From contig OZ038433.1 in the NCBI GenBank assembly GCA_964036275.1, positions 1,302,001 through 1,366,000 of the forward strand: 64,000 bases of DNA, read 5' to 3'. Below the pieces are notes generated by a model. The model had not been told where the DNA came from and made no database searches. It saw nothing but the letters and a program-made list of their open reading frames with translations. This DNA is from Litoditis marina. Lineage: Eukaryota > Nematoda > Chromadorea > Rhabditida > Rhabditidae. The position numbers and the translations under genes were made by a program. Shown here piece after piece: positions 23,845 through 38,800 of the stretch (position 1 is the stretch's first letter; each line of letters opens with the position of its first letter).

Positions 23845-26800
23845 ATGGCGGCTGTGGTTTGGGAAATATCGATGGCGGAGTTCGAGTCGAATAAGACTCA
23901 GTTCATGGCTCTCGGCCCCCAAATGGGTCGTATAGATGGGAACACTGCTCGAACAGTGCTCATGAAGAGCGGCCTAGCCCCGCAAATCCTGGCTCAGGTC
24001 AGACCAACAACTTTCATACGATAACATTGAACATCTGGGATTCTTGTGATCTGCCAGAACTTTAGAGATTATGACTCATGTAATATCATACAAAACCTTT
24101 TTAAATTCTCTTGAATGGTAGGCATATGCTACTAATACTCTGACAATTAGTCATGGTTCGCGGTTACCTCGGAGCTATGGATTACACTCTTAAAACTGTG
24201 TTCACCGTCTTATAATATAATGAGCTGGTGAATTCTATATCTAACCTGGTTTATAGGTAACCTAACCCTTTTTTGGTAACCTATTTTTCAGGTTACCTCA
24301 GTAGGTAACCGGTTGGTAACCTAAAATGAAAAATCCGGTTACCTGTTTTTCTAACGCAAAACTTGGTTTTTACCGTTAGTTTGAACGGTAACCGGATTAT
24401 AATTTCAGGTTACTTCCAGGTTACCTGTGAGGTAACCTGAAAAAAGAGCTTACCAAAAAGGGTTAGGTTACCTAAAAACCCGGTTAGTTGTAGAATTGGC
24501 CTAATGAGCTTCTACCGTTGTTTCTAGATCTGGGCCCTCTCTGATCTGGATCGTGACGGAATGCTCGATATCCGCGAGTTCTCTATAGCCATGCGTCTGA
24601 CGAGGAACTGTCTGGCCGGTGCACCGCTCCCTTCACAACTACCACCGTCATTACATCAGGTAGGACTACTCTAGGGATGATAATGATTCCCGCTTTCTCT
24701 CTATCTCCCTCCCTCTCTCTTCATTCCTTTATTCTTTGGACTTCCCTTTTTATTGATTGTAGAAGTAGGACTGTATAAACAAGTATTGAAGCTGGTTCAT
24801 ACAAGCATCGAGCATCGTGTTTTGTAGAATAACTTTTCATGTTCAATGATTTTGTCTTCTGCTGGCGTCGTAGATTTGGATTGAACGATTTAAAACCTAC
24901 TTTTTAGTTTCTGGATTGGGAAATCAAATCATGATACGAACAACAGCTACATGTATGTTTTTCGGACATTGACCGCCATAGTTGTTGTTTCCATCTGTCA
25001 TTTTTTGTAGTTTGTTGTCGTTTTAAGATTCCTTTTGGTGGCGTTATGATGTCTTCCTCGGCAGCGCCAATGGGCATGATGTCCGCCACGGCCCCCATGA
25101 ACATGAGCACTCCAGGTTGGTCGACTGATTGATTGATTCATTGACTGATTTTTTATTTACGTGCAATGTGATATACAATACATATAGAAAAATGAAAATC
25201 GAAACGAAATTTGAGCAATAACCACAATAGTCAAAAATCATGATGAATGAAGAGCAAAATATAACATTGTAACGAGCATGTATATGAGTAGATAAACAAT
25301 CCACATCTCTAATATCAATCGATGCTAGTCTAGCTGAGATTTACAGATGTCGGCACGTATCTCATTCATATATGAAGTCAGGTTTCTCGCCACCAAACTG
25401 ACGGGAAAATTCTAAGTCTAAGTCAACACTAGAAATGTCTTTTTTCTGCCTAGTTCTTCATGATATGATATTCTTTGTCTATTTTAGGATTCATGACTTC
25501 AATGAGTTCGTCCCCAATGTCCTACGGATCTCCAGTGATGCAACAGCAACAACCGGCCGCAGTCTATGGCTCCCCTGCTCGTCCTGCGCCGCCCGGTTAG
25601 TTTTAGGTTTTAGTTCACCAGTTACCAGTTCTTAATTGACGAAGGCACTAGATAATTCTTGCATTGACTGCTTTGCTTCATCAGACAGGTTGGTGAGTAA
25701 TTTTGTTTGCAATTTAACACATGATGTGAACCTCGACATTGTTATATGTACCACTCCAATTAATTATGACAAAAAGAAGCTTGACGAAAGTTATGGAGTT
25801 TTTTGCTGTTGCTCGGTAAATCACGATTATCTCTCCAGCAGCTCCATCCAACTCGTCTGCGTTCCCTGGAAAACAGTGTGGAAACTGGGCTGTTCCCCAT
25901 CAGGCGAAGCTTCGCTACTGCCAACAGTTCAACCAACTAGACAAGGTTAGTCAGGACTTCAGTAGGTGTTTCATTCATCGTTAGCTGGTTTGAGTTAAGG
26001 ACTATCGATTTTGATTGAGTTGCTGCTGTCTATACTCGACATTGTAATAGAAGGCAATAGAAGCATAAAAATGAAATGAGTTCCCACTTACATTTGACTT
26101 CCAGCAGCTAATTTTATATGAACACGTTTTCGGCTTTATTCCTATAACTAAATTGTTCAATGAAGTATAAGAGTTTCTCCATCTTGTGCTTGCTCAGGCT
26201 CGTTTTCCATTACAGCAGCGCATGGGTTGGTTGTCCGGTCAGGCGGGTCGAAATGCGCTGGGCATGTCAGGCCTTCCTACGCCCGCCCTCGCCCACATCT
26301 GGGGACTGTCCGATGTGAACAAGGACGGAAGACTCAGTGTCGACGAGTTTGCCATCGCAATGCACTTTATCGACATGCACAAGGTTTGTGACATTTCTGA
26401 TTTTAAGCTCGCAAGGAAGTACATCGATTGGAGTAGTTTGTGTCGATTTCTGTTTTGAGATTGCTATTCATTGTAGGAGAATGAGATTATTCATGCTACC
26501 AGTTGTGTCAGATGAACAATACCTCAGGCTAGTTTGTAGAAGTGGATAAATGATTTGGTGGACAGGAAAAGCTTCTGGCGTCGTTTTCCCTGCCGTTAGT
26601 ATGATTCTCTACGTATTTGCAGGCTGGATTCGCCTTACCCGAGGTGACGCCACCAGAACTCGTTCAGATGTGTGGACTATCCCGCTCGGAGAATAACAGT
26701 CCTCAGGTGGGTTAAAAGATTACTCGGTCATTAGGTATAGGCAAGGGCGGGCAGATAATGGTTTGATGTAGAGTCCAATACAACCCCCCTCCCTTCTGAA

Positions 26801-29800
26801 AAATAAAAAAAACTGTCAAATTTCCACAAATAAACAGAAAATTCCAAGCGAAGTTTAGTTTGGTTGCTAAAAACGTGCAATTTTCAACCCCTTCTGGACC
26901 AAAAACGACCCCCTGCTTGACTTTTTTGGTTTACCAAGCCATATCTGCCTTCCCCTGGGTATAGGTACTGGGATCCAAACGAATTAGAGAGACCGGTAAC
27001 TCTTCGAATTCATAGCCGGAATACTCGAGTTTAACAGACGTATGCTTTTTTTATGTGGTTATTTTTTCTCAGGCATATTCACTATCTTCCCTCCGAAATT
27101 GTTCTCCATCTTCTAGTTTCCTAATTTCAGTTGGAACCTGGCGCGCCGCCAGCCCAGAAGTGTGCGGCTCCGAGAACCTTTGAGGATAAGCGAATGGACA
27201 ATTTTGCCAAAGGACAAGCGGAGTTGGAGAGACGAAGACAAATTCTTATGGAAGAAGTAAGTCGATAGTGGTACACCTTTTCTTGTATCTTTTTTCGAGC
27301 AGCCGATGTTTTTTTCCTCCGAATAGAAATGCGGTTGAAAAATAATAAATTTCTTCCAGGAAAATCGTCGTAGAGCTGAGATTGAACGGAGAGAAAAGGA
27401 AGAAGCAGATAAGCGGGAGCGAGAGAGACTGGACAAGGAGAGACGGAGAGAGGCAGAGCGCCAAGCTGAGCTCGGTTAGTAATTCCTGAATTGGTGTGAT
27501 GCTAGTTTGCACATTCTGTTTTAAGCTCAATACACGATGAAAGTACATATTTTTGAAATTAGTCATTTTGAGTCCGTTCAATAACATATTGCTATCTCGG
27601 CGTGGTGGCGTAGTTTATTATTGTCCTAAATGGTTTATTTGTTCTGTTTTACGTTTGTTATAGAGCGTCAACGTCAATTGGAAGAAGCCCGGATGGAGGA
27701 GGAGCGAAAGCGAGAGATGGAGAGAGAACATGCGAGACGAGAGGCAGAGAAACAGAGAATGATCGAGGCGGAGAAGAACTACGTCAAACAACTCCAGGTA
27801 TGGAACTCAAAATGTATTTGCACTCTTATAGATGAAGTTTCCGTAAGCGCTAATTATTTTTGTGTGAGTATTTCTTTATTAGGCTATTTCTTTATATTTA
27901 ATATATTTTCTCATTTCTCCTAGGGTTGAGGGTTCACACTACATCTGTCTATTAGATTTTTGTAGCATACACCTTATTGTGGTTGATTTCAGGGACAGAA
28001 ACAGCACGAGGCGGAGCAAACGGCGCAGCGTCAACAGCGTCAGAAGACGCTCGGATTCCAACTACAGGCGTTGGATGAAAAGGCGGCAGATACTGATATG
28101 GAAATCACCAAGGTACGTCCATTCCATATGTGACATGGAATCTGGGATAGATTAACGAATCTTTTAACTTCACCTTTTATTATATTGCTATTACTCTCCT
28201 CGCAGAAGTTGTATAGGTTATCATAGTTTATTCTTTCATTCTGTTGTCTTGTGTGAAACAGTATGAGAAGGTATAAATATCAGGAAAAGGGTAGGTAGTA
28301 GGTAGTGCTACCCCGAGACTACATCGACCTAACTCAAACTGACTTGGCGTACCAATCATTTTATAGTTCCGAACCCCAGCGGAAAGTTTTCGTAAACTTA
28401 TTTTGTTATAGGCTCGAGAACGGATTACGGAAATTACACACGAGATAGAGGGAATGCGTGGTGGAAGAGACTCGAAAATGCAGCAGATTGCGGAGCTTCA
28501 GGCCCAAAATCAACAAGTGAGTTTTCTTTTACTACATTGTACATTACATGCTTTTGAATAACTTGATACAGACAATTCTGTTTCTACTGGTTGGCGGTAT
28601 TACCTTTTTCTATGAATTTCATTGTTGAGGTTTTCAAGAACTCTTTTAGGCTTTGTGCTACGATTGCTTTATTTCACACCACCACTTAACTAATTACGAC
28701 ATTTTTTCAGCTAAGCGTACAGGCACAGGAGGTTGGACATCAGCTGCTGCAACTGCAGGGAGTCAATAAGGAGGCGGCGGCCAGAAAGGTCAGAAATATG
28801 TGCAATTCAGAAACATCAGCTTCAATTTTTTTTTACGATTGGCAGCTACAAAACCGAGAAAGAGGTCAAGGAAGCCGCAACAGGCTAAGATAGTCTGCGT
28901 ATCTCTGACCTGCACAATCTTTCGTCGACACCGTTACAAAAGTGGCTTGTGAATTTGCTGGGAATTATCTGAGAAAAGTAAATTCGTATTGTGAAAGAAA
29001 TTCTGTATTATTCATGTTATTGTTATTATTATGTTAAGATACTCAATAATAACGTTTTTTAATAATTGATAATACTTAATAATTGTTATTATTATGTTAA
29101 CATCATTGTATTGTTTGTGTTTGCAGGCTGAAGTGGAAGAAACGATGCGTCGCAGAGATGCCGCTCGTTCCACGGTAGAAGGAATGAAGTCACAGCTGGA
29201 GGAGACGAGACGAAGAAGTCAGACTCAGAGGGAAACCGCCGACAAGGTCAGATTATACTTTATCTTTATATTATATTATCTCTTATACTAAAATAAATTA
29301 TATTTTCTCTCTATTTAGACTAGATTTATAGTCCTTTTCTGCCGGGGTATTAAAGGAGGACGATTATATGGTCCAATCCCAACATTTCAGTCCTTTAAAC
29401 TGCAATACATTTTTCAATTGCAGTTTAAATGATCGATGACACGGGACTGGTCAACATAATCGTCCTGCCATAATATGATCTCACCAGAGTTTCATAATTT
29501 GGTTTCACTATCTTGGCTTAGAACACAGATCAGTTAGTGACGGTGGTGATCGTTCGAGCATATTGGCTGTCATAATTAAATAGTCGTTACAGAAGAAGTC
29601 TGATGCGGCCGCCGCTCGATCCGGGGTTCTGCATGCACGTGAAGAATATCAGAGACTACTGACTCTGATGAGTCAACTCCAGATCAAGGTATAGTCCAGA
29701 TGTTTGTACCTTTTGAAAACATGTATTTAAAGTAGCTCTTGAACACACGTATGATCTATCTGTTACTTGAGAAATGATGATATTAGTAATTCGTTCATTA

Positions 29801-32800
29801 CAATACCATGTCGAGACTTATCAGCAGTATGTAAAAACACATAGTACTATAGTATAAGAAAATCTACTCTACTGAATTTTCTCAGTCGACTCACCGCTGG
29901 ATAATATTGATTTATGGTTGTCCGATTGCAGGCGCGCGCCAAGTTGTCCGCGGCCGATGCCGCCGTAGAAGCGGAACGTCTCAGCCGCGAGTCGGCGGCT
30001 GCTGCTGCCGCGGCAGCTACGGCTGCTGCCAACCAGGCCGCCGCTGCTGCTGCCAGTCACCCTGCTCAAGATGTACCGAAGACCAGTAAGTAGTTGCTGT
30101 TTTTTCCTAACTGTACATACTTAATTTGTGTCCAGAGTTCCATGAATGTTGGCGCTGGTAGTGTTTTTTTGGTTGACCTTACATTTGAGGAATTATCCAC
30201 CTTGTGAGTTTTTTCGACTGAGTTTTTTCGACAGAGTGTTTTCAAACTTTTAAAGATTGACTTTTTATACAATCTACTCTACTGGAAACGTTTCCCATGT
30301 CAACATGATATAGCTGGCTGAAATGATGAATAGAACATAGTATTTACTTCTATTTTATTGAAAATATGGCCCTATGAAACGTTTATGTTTGCAGACGGAA
30401 CCGCGGGGACTTTGCCACTTGCCAGTACTGCCGGTACCATCAAGTACCGTGCCTTGTACGAGTTCGTGGCCCGAAGTGAGGATGAGTTGTCCTTCCAGCC
30501 GGGTGACGTCATACTTGTGTTCGAGGCACACGCGGCCGAGCCGGGATGGAGGGCCGGCCAGATACGGGAGAAGGTTGGTTGACATTCTGGTTGTATTAGA
30601 ATAAAGATTTTCACGAAATTTGGCAACATAAAATAGATTTTCTGGTAAGTTGTCACTTTTTAGAAGGGGAGGTCGTACTGACTATTGAGTCGGAAAACTT
30701 TGTAGTCACCCATGTTAGAATGAAATAGTTCTTTCGCAAGTGAACACTTGACTTTCTCATTGAAAATCAGATGTGGCACTCCAATTGGGTGAATGTAGAG
30801 AAAAATGAGGGAAAAGGGTATTGTTACCTGTTGATTGAAATATTGGTTGTTTGGAAAGCTTGTAAGAAAGAAAGTGGTTAAGTGGGTATTTTACAAAACT
30901 GAATAAGTAGGGAAGTAAAATGTTCGTATAAAATGTGATTTGTTTTCAGGTTGGTTGGTTCCCAGAAGCCTTCGCTGAACCGATCGGTGCTGTACCCGTA
31001 AATGGAACTGCTTCTCAAGTTAGTTGAAATTTCTGAAGCATGAATGGAAATGTATTGAAAGTGTACGTTGTAAATCTGTAAGTTTTAGAATTGTGGATGA
31101 AAATGTATTGAGGCAGCATTTTGTAAGTCTGTAAATTTTAGAATTATGGATGAAAATTCATTGAAACCTTATTTTGTAAATCTGTAAATTTTAGAATTAT
31201 AGATGGAAATGTATTGAAACGGCATTTTATATCTGTGTACCTGATTCGTTTCCAGCCCATCCAGAACATGCCACCGAATGTGACTCCGTCGCCCTCTCTC
31301 GACCGAATTCCCGAGGAGTCGGCTGTCAGGAATGCTGTTCCAGTACAAGGTTGGTGCTCCATAGTAGCCAAACATTATGTGGAGTTCATGAATAGAATAG
31401 TTCATTCCACATTGAACACGTGACTTTGCACAGTGCACATTGATGAGTAGACTTTATAGCAAGAAATTTGTTGATTCACCATCAGTAGTTGCTAAAAAAT
31501 TAAGTAGGGGACTTGCATTTTCATTGAGGCGTGTAATTCCAATATTCTGCTTGATTATCAGGAAACATTACGGTGATTGTCTTTTCCTAATCATCAATTA
31601 TTGTATTTTCGAGAATTTCTTAAAGGGAAGGTGATTGGGTTTGTTACTGAGTATCGATTGCAGCCCAAGTGACGTCACCCGTGGAGTCGTGTGCGACGGG
31701 GACGGTGATTTGTAGCTGCATTGCGCAGTTTCCCTGGAAAGCCCGCAACGATGGTGACCTGTCCTTCTCGAAGGGAGATGTTATTGAGGTGGGTACAAAA
31801 CAAGGTATACTGTTAGTCAATTGCACAGTCACGTGAAACATGTTAAACACAGCATAACTCGATAACGTGCAACGACAAAGTGCACGATTCTTCATTGGAA
31901 TGCTAACTTTACGTGAATATCCAATTTACTTCTAGCATATGTTTGTCCGACTGGTTTCGATATTGACATTCATATTAACATACTATTGACAGTGCCAGAT
32001 TCCTTGAATGTAGATGAATAATTCAATAAGTTAAAAACACAATTACATTGGTTGTTCTCCAGGTGACCATCCAACAGGAGATGAAATGGTGCGGCAGGAA
32101 GGCGGACGGCTCCACCGGCTGGTTCCCCAAGAGCTACGTCAAGGTCCAGGTGCGCACTGCAATTTTTGAATACGGATAATACACACAGCCGTAAAGCGTG
32201 ACTTTTCCATCAAGTTCAACAACCCGTTTGTGAATACAAATACGTTAAATTTCCACGATTTTGCATTTAAATGTGCAAAAATTCACAATTGTAGATGTTT
32301 CCGGCTGTTTGGACAACTGTTTCATGAATTGAGCTCCGATACTTCTCCGATACTTGTTAGAGTTGGGGGAATGCTATCAGGAATGAGACAGCTACTAATA
32401 TGCACAGTATTGAATCTTGTCGAATCACGAATGAATTACATTCATCTAGTACATAAATGCCCCCCCCCCCCCTGGAAAGCCTGATTCAAGTATGGTGAGC
32501 CAAGTATGGTTCTTTCAATAATGAAACGCATTTCAATAGGTGTGTTTTCAGCAGACTTCATCCTCTCAACCCTCGTCAGCCTCTCAGTCGATGGATCACG
32601 GGACATCGCCGGCGGGTACCCCCGGGGCATCGGCGCCCATCAGTAGACAGGCATCTATACAGGTGGGCAGGCAGGATGTATGATGTCTTTTGGTAAACCA
32701 TCTATATCTAGTCCACATGTAGGCTGATGATCTATGTAGACGAAAAGTATAAGTTCATCTCTACAAAACATTTTAGTCAATTGGGTATTTCGAGCAGTTT

Positions 32801-35800
32801 TTTCTTTTCTGTATTCATCTATATGCCTATATACTATATAGCGATGCTCATGCTGTTGGCCAGTTTCGATAACACTTTACAATGGAATCAACTTGCTTTT
32901 TACATTGTGAAAATCACTGTGGCTCTGAGTTTTGAAACACTGGTGTGATCAGTACTACACGATCCTCAATTTGTTTCACTGATTTCTATTCTTTGTAGTC
33001 TGCCGCCACCCCGCAGACCGTTGTGTCTCCATCAGCTTCTTCTCAGAATATGACGTCATCAGTCTCTCAACAATCGGTCAAATCTGCCAATCAACCAGCA
33101 GGTATCATCTCACTAGTCAACCGATATTATAGGATTGACGAACCTATATAAATATTCATTCCTATTCTTTATATATCTATGTATCATCGTCCTAGTCAAT
33201 CGATGTCTTAGGATTGACAAATCTATATAAATGAATTCTTGTTCTTCTTATACTTCTTCTTATAGTTAATCTATATCATAGGATTGACAAACGTATATAA
33301 ATATTCATTCTTATTTTTGTATTTTTTTTGTATTTGTTTTAGTTTCAGCCGTTCGTCTTCCGCCTCCCTCCGCCTCGGGTGAATGGTTCGTGGCCATGTT
33401 CGACTTCGAAGCGGCCGAGCCCACGGATCTGCCCCTAGTAGTCGGAGACAAGATATTCGTCACCGAACAGTAAGTACTCATTTTCGGTTCCCTCTTAAAG
33501 CAGGACGATTCTGTAGACCAATCCCGTGTCAACGGTCCTTTAAACTGCAATTGAAAAATGTATTGCAGTTTAAAGGACTGAAGCGTTGGGATTGGACCAC
33601 ATACCCGTCCTTCTTTAAGGATCTGGAAACGGCGAACCCGCCGAAACGTCGCCACTGAAATGAACATCTGTCTTACCTCGTGTTTGGTTCAAGAAAATCT
33701 ACTAATATTGTACTACAACATGTCGAGGTTCATAAACAGCGGAACACGGAGACTGTTCCAGTTGTTAGTTGTGAAAGAAGACGGTTATGAACCTATTGTA
33801 ACGAGATGTATCAGGGCAAGACACAGTTCCAGAGGAACAGAATAGAATAGTTTTGCGCGTTTGAACACGTGACTTTCCGCATGGAAGATTGCGTGAATGA
33901 ATAAAAAAATGAGGGGAGAGAAGGAAATTCCCGGTTCTGATTGCAATATTCATGCTATACCATTTCAGAGTGGACTCGTGGTGGAAAGGACGTTGCAATG
34001 GTCGTGAAGGGATATTCCCCGCAAATTACGTGCAAAAATCGGAATCTGGTACGTTTTGAGGTATTTTTGACATAGTTTCTGGAATAAATTTATATTTATG
34101 CCAGTCACCATGTATTTGGAGCTCGATCTCTCACCCTGTGAATGCTTCTTTTCGCCAAACATAATTTTTAGTTTTCAGTACCTCTATACCAGTACCACAA
34201 GCTGCAATGCAATAGTAGCGATTTCGCAAGTCTAGTTCATATTTAATGGGTAATCTAACCGATTTCAGTTATTATATCAAGTTTCATGACATTCTCTGTT
34301 TGTTAGGGAGCGATTTCATAGATAAATAGGTAATCTATAAGATATATGTGTAACCTACCCGATTGCAGTACCCTCGGCAGAAGTGGCTAGCGCCGCCTCC
34401 CTGCCGATTCTGTGTCGCGTGCGAGCCGTCGCGGACTTCGACGCCACCGCCGCCAACCAGTTGTCGCTGCGCGTCGGCGACGTGGTCGCTGTACGGGAGA
34501 AGAGCGACGCCGGCTGGTGGGAGGGCGAGAAGGACGGGGCCGCCGATGAGGCTGCCGGATGGTTCCCCGGCGACTACGTTGTACCCGTTGAGGTTGGTCC
34601 CGTCTAGTTTCTTTCGAATGGTTCTCCGGAGACTAATAATGGTTTTTGTTCGGAGGCTAGTGGGATGCCGCCTATTACTCTACTGAAACTACTGCCACGC
34701 GGTTATTAATCTATCTAGGAATACTCTATTTACTCTTTACCAAGATAGTTCTAGGAGGACTGTACTGAGGAGGACTCACATGTTTGTAGTATCAACCGAT
34801 AACAGAACACTATGTAAGGAATTAGTTCATATATAAGAAGTTATGAACAGACAATAAGAAGGCCTCAGAAGGAGACCTATAAGAGAACAACAAGTCGCGA
34901 GTAGAACATAAGAAAAAGTGAGCTCCGTAGTCTTCTTTCTGCCACGTTTCTTCCCAGTTGGCACGTAGACGATTACACGTGCACAGTCGTATGCAAATGT
35001 GATACAACTGTGCAATTAGCATATCACGTTCGTCAGAACATTCCCAACTTTTGCGGTAAGTTCACCGGGGGAGGAAACCAGAAGAAACTGCCTAGAGCTG
35101 AAAAAATAAGATTATATTAGAAAATAGATTGAGTTCTGGACTCTCATGATTGTAGTGTATGATCAGTAGGACAGTAGGTGAAAAGGGGCTGGCATAGATG
35201 TTGGAGGTTCTGTAGCTAGATAATATAGAAGTTTTGGATCAGGTTGGCATTTTGGTTTCTCGTCAACTGGAGAAATACATAATTGATTGCCATTGGATTG
35301 GTTCTAACTCCATTCGTCGAATCCAGAACGATCCAAGAGTATCTTCCATGTTCCAAATATATCCATAGACATAGTATCCAGACGAATATTATCATAAATA
35401 GAAATTGGTTTAATTGCCGAGTGCATGATCTGATATTTGGATGGATGCTCGTTTGGATAATAGGAAGAAAGATATAATGAATTTGGTGGTAAATAAACTT
35501 TGAAATAAATTTCACTCAATATGGTCTTGCGTGAATGGATTTTTTTTTATTGGCATTTACTATTGCGAACTGGACTGGTTTTGAGAAATGAATTTCTTTC
35601 TCATATTGATGTGGAAAATGTGGGCTTGAGTTGGGATAACTTTCGACTAGTGGAGTTCAAATTACCTAGGTGTGAAAACTGTTTCTGCTGGTTTTTCTGA
35701 ATTTCATGGATTTTTCTGGTTATACCAGCCTTGGTAGAAACGATGTTTGGCATGTCAGTTCAGTATACGACCGTTCTCTAAGAACGTTTTGAGAGTATAC

Positions 35801-38800
35801 TGAATGGAATGGTTTGAAAACGCGCAGATATTTCACGCTGATTAGCATGCGTGACAGACAGACGAAGACGACCAAACGTGTAAACAGGTTAAGTGGTAAG
35901 GCTGACGTTTGTTAACAAGTAAACGGCATAGGTTCTAACTAGTGATGATTGTATTTGGTAATTTACGATGATTTCGCACTTCCAAATTATGGATTTTCGG
36001 CCCTTTTGGTGAATAATAAAAGAGCCTACTTTGACTGGTTTTGTAGAGAGATGGGATGTCGTGGGAAAGTATTTTATGAGATAAACGAGGAAAAGAGAAC
36101 CGCGGAGAACCAATTGAATATATACGAAGCAGTACGAGAAATATTAGCTAAGTCAGTTCGTAGGAGACTGTAGATGATGTTGTAATTTAGGCACAAAATG
36201 AAACTCACATTTTCCTCCGTTGATCCAATTGAATCCAACGTGTACATCCAGTCCATAATAGTTCATCTCCATCCAGCTCGATCCACAATTATTCCTTTCA
36301 TCCAGTTTCACTCTTCTATCGATTCAGAAATTTGTTTCGAATTCTTGATGTTTGAGTTTCCTGGATAGTTTTGTTTTGATTGATGGCTGGTTTGTGTGGA
36401 TAACTCGACGATGCCAGAGACTGAATGGAATATACCGTTTTTGATGAGCAGGAGTGTTTACCCACCGGGTTCACATGGATTATTAATATTGGTGTATTTT
36501 CCCGTTCTTTGTTCACAGATCATAAATATTGCTTGTTTCTGGTCAAATACACTCCTTCGAAATGGATTCTCTTGCGTTTTATAACTAGTTTCAGACAAAA
36601 ATGAACAGTGAAGGTTAATATAGCATAACTATTGTCAACGTTCACTGGATATGTATGAATGCAGAACTGTCCTAGCAAAAGTTCTGGAATTCAAGACCGT
36701 TGAGGTGGTTGGTTGAGGTTGTAGGTGGATACTGGTTGTAAACTGGTTGTAGCTGGCTGGATACAATTGGTTCATCAAACTAGCATAATAGGAACGCTGT
36801 GATGATTTTATTTGCATGTGTTCGAGAGTTCGAGTAATTTAAGTACAGCAATTTGATTAATTATTAAGCCTCGAGTAAAATTAAAATATAAAACCATAGA
36901 GTCAAACTGAAATTGCATTGTTCGCCAGTTCGAAGTTGGATATCACCTGCATGTTGTCCAATAGCAGTACAGTATATCTTTGAATTATTCTGGTGTGAGT
37001 ATGATATATTTTGGTTGATCTGGTTGGAGTTCATATCTTAGGCTGCGTTCACACTACGTGCACCCAGATGCAGCGGCCTCGCAACCTGGGGGCTCGCCTG
37101 CTAAAAACATGATTATCGATTGAGCCGCCGCATCCAGGTGCGGCGGCTCGTGCACCCAGGTGCATTTAGGAGGTTCATACTTATTTTGCAGCGGCCGCTC
37201 ACTTTTGCCGCCGGTTTGGGATATTTTTGCATCCAACTCAAGAAGCCGCTGCCTTTGCTTGCAATCAAAGGCAGCGGCCACTTCCGTGCTTGCATTTTCT
37301 TTGTAACTTGAGTTTATTTGTTGTTCTGTTCCCATTGTGCATTTTTAATAAAGTTCTGTCAGGTGTTTGGAACAATATCATCAGTGAGCAGCAACTTTAT
37401 AGTGGAAATACCGGTGTGCAACCGTCAGAGCTATTATTTTTCATAAATTCACAATAAAATATCGCGCGCGCGTGCACGCGACGCGACAGTTTTTTTAAAG
37501 TGGATGAAATCGTACCAAATTTAGCGTACGAGTGTAGTAGTATCTGATAACGTAAAATACAATTCATATTTTTGAAAAAACGCGCGCGCTGCACGCGACG
37601 CGACAGTTTTTACAAAGTGGATGAAATCGTACCAAATTTGGCGTACGAGTGTGGTAGTATCTTCTTACGTCAAATACCAGTCAAATTTTGATAAAATAGC
37701 GCGAGCTGCACGCGACGCGACAGTTTTTTCAGAGTGGATGAAATCGTTTCAAATTCGGCGTAGAGTGTAGTAGTATCTGATAACGTCAAATACTATTCAA
37801 AAGAACACGCGTACGCAATGGCACGGTTTGCGTATAGCCCTGAAATTAAACAAAATTATATAATGTTTGAATTTTGCTCAAGTTTGAAAAAATCGTAAAG
37901 GCCTCCAAGTAGGTTCATACTTCTCGACAGCAAGAAGCAGCGGCTTTCAGCTTTCAGATCCGAATGCAGCGGCTTTTGACTGAAATGCAGCCTTTGCTAT
38001 TTTTGGCCGCTGCATCCAGATGCAGCGGCTCGAGTTGGAGGCGCGAAGTGTGAACGCAGCCTTACTGAAACGAGCATCAGGAACGAATAGGCTACGGACC
38101 CAATGGGTTGTGGTGGCTTTCGCCGTGTCCGTACTAGACAAATTATTCAAATCTCTATGGCTGCCTTTGCCCCACCATAGACGCGAACAAAAAAAAACCC
38201 ATTTCGCGTTGCTTACCGCATCAAGACTGTTGCGTGGCTCCCGTAAGCTGGGTATGTGAATTCGTGGATAAGATGGTTATTAATATTTGAGTTACCACAA
38301 TTCAAATAAAATAAGCCAAAATATACGAAAACACACAGTACATCTAGCTAGTACATTCACCAGGTTGCCAATTCCTGGATTTTCAAGAACTTTCAGTGCT
38401 TTGCATCCCGCTTTGCACTGCTATTTTTGCTCAACTGAACGATCGTTTCGGATAAGACTGGCTTCAACTGATACAACTGATTTAAAACCATAATTTGGTA
38501 GGAATAAGGATGGTTGGGCGACCGAGTGTATACTGGTTCGGCCGATGCACCATGTTCGGAGGCTAGTGGGATGCCGCCTATTACTCTACTGAAACTACTG
38601 CCACGCGGTTATTAATCTATCTAGGAATACTCTATTTACTCTTTACCAAGATAGTTCTAGGAGGACTGTACTGAGGAGGACTCACATGTTTGTAGTATCA
38701 ACCGATAACAGAACACTATGTAAGGAATTAGTTCATATATAAGAAGTTATGAACAGACAATAAGAAGGCCTCAGAAGGAGACCTATAAGAGAACAACAAG

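Noticed and set aside
34822..35022. Identical ORFs in both LTRs as a conserved gene family
   Set aside because: Identity is explained by the LTR duplication; the frames have no coding character.
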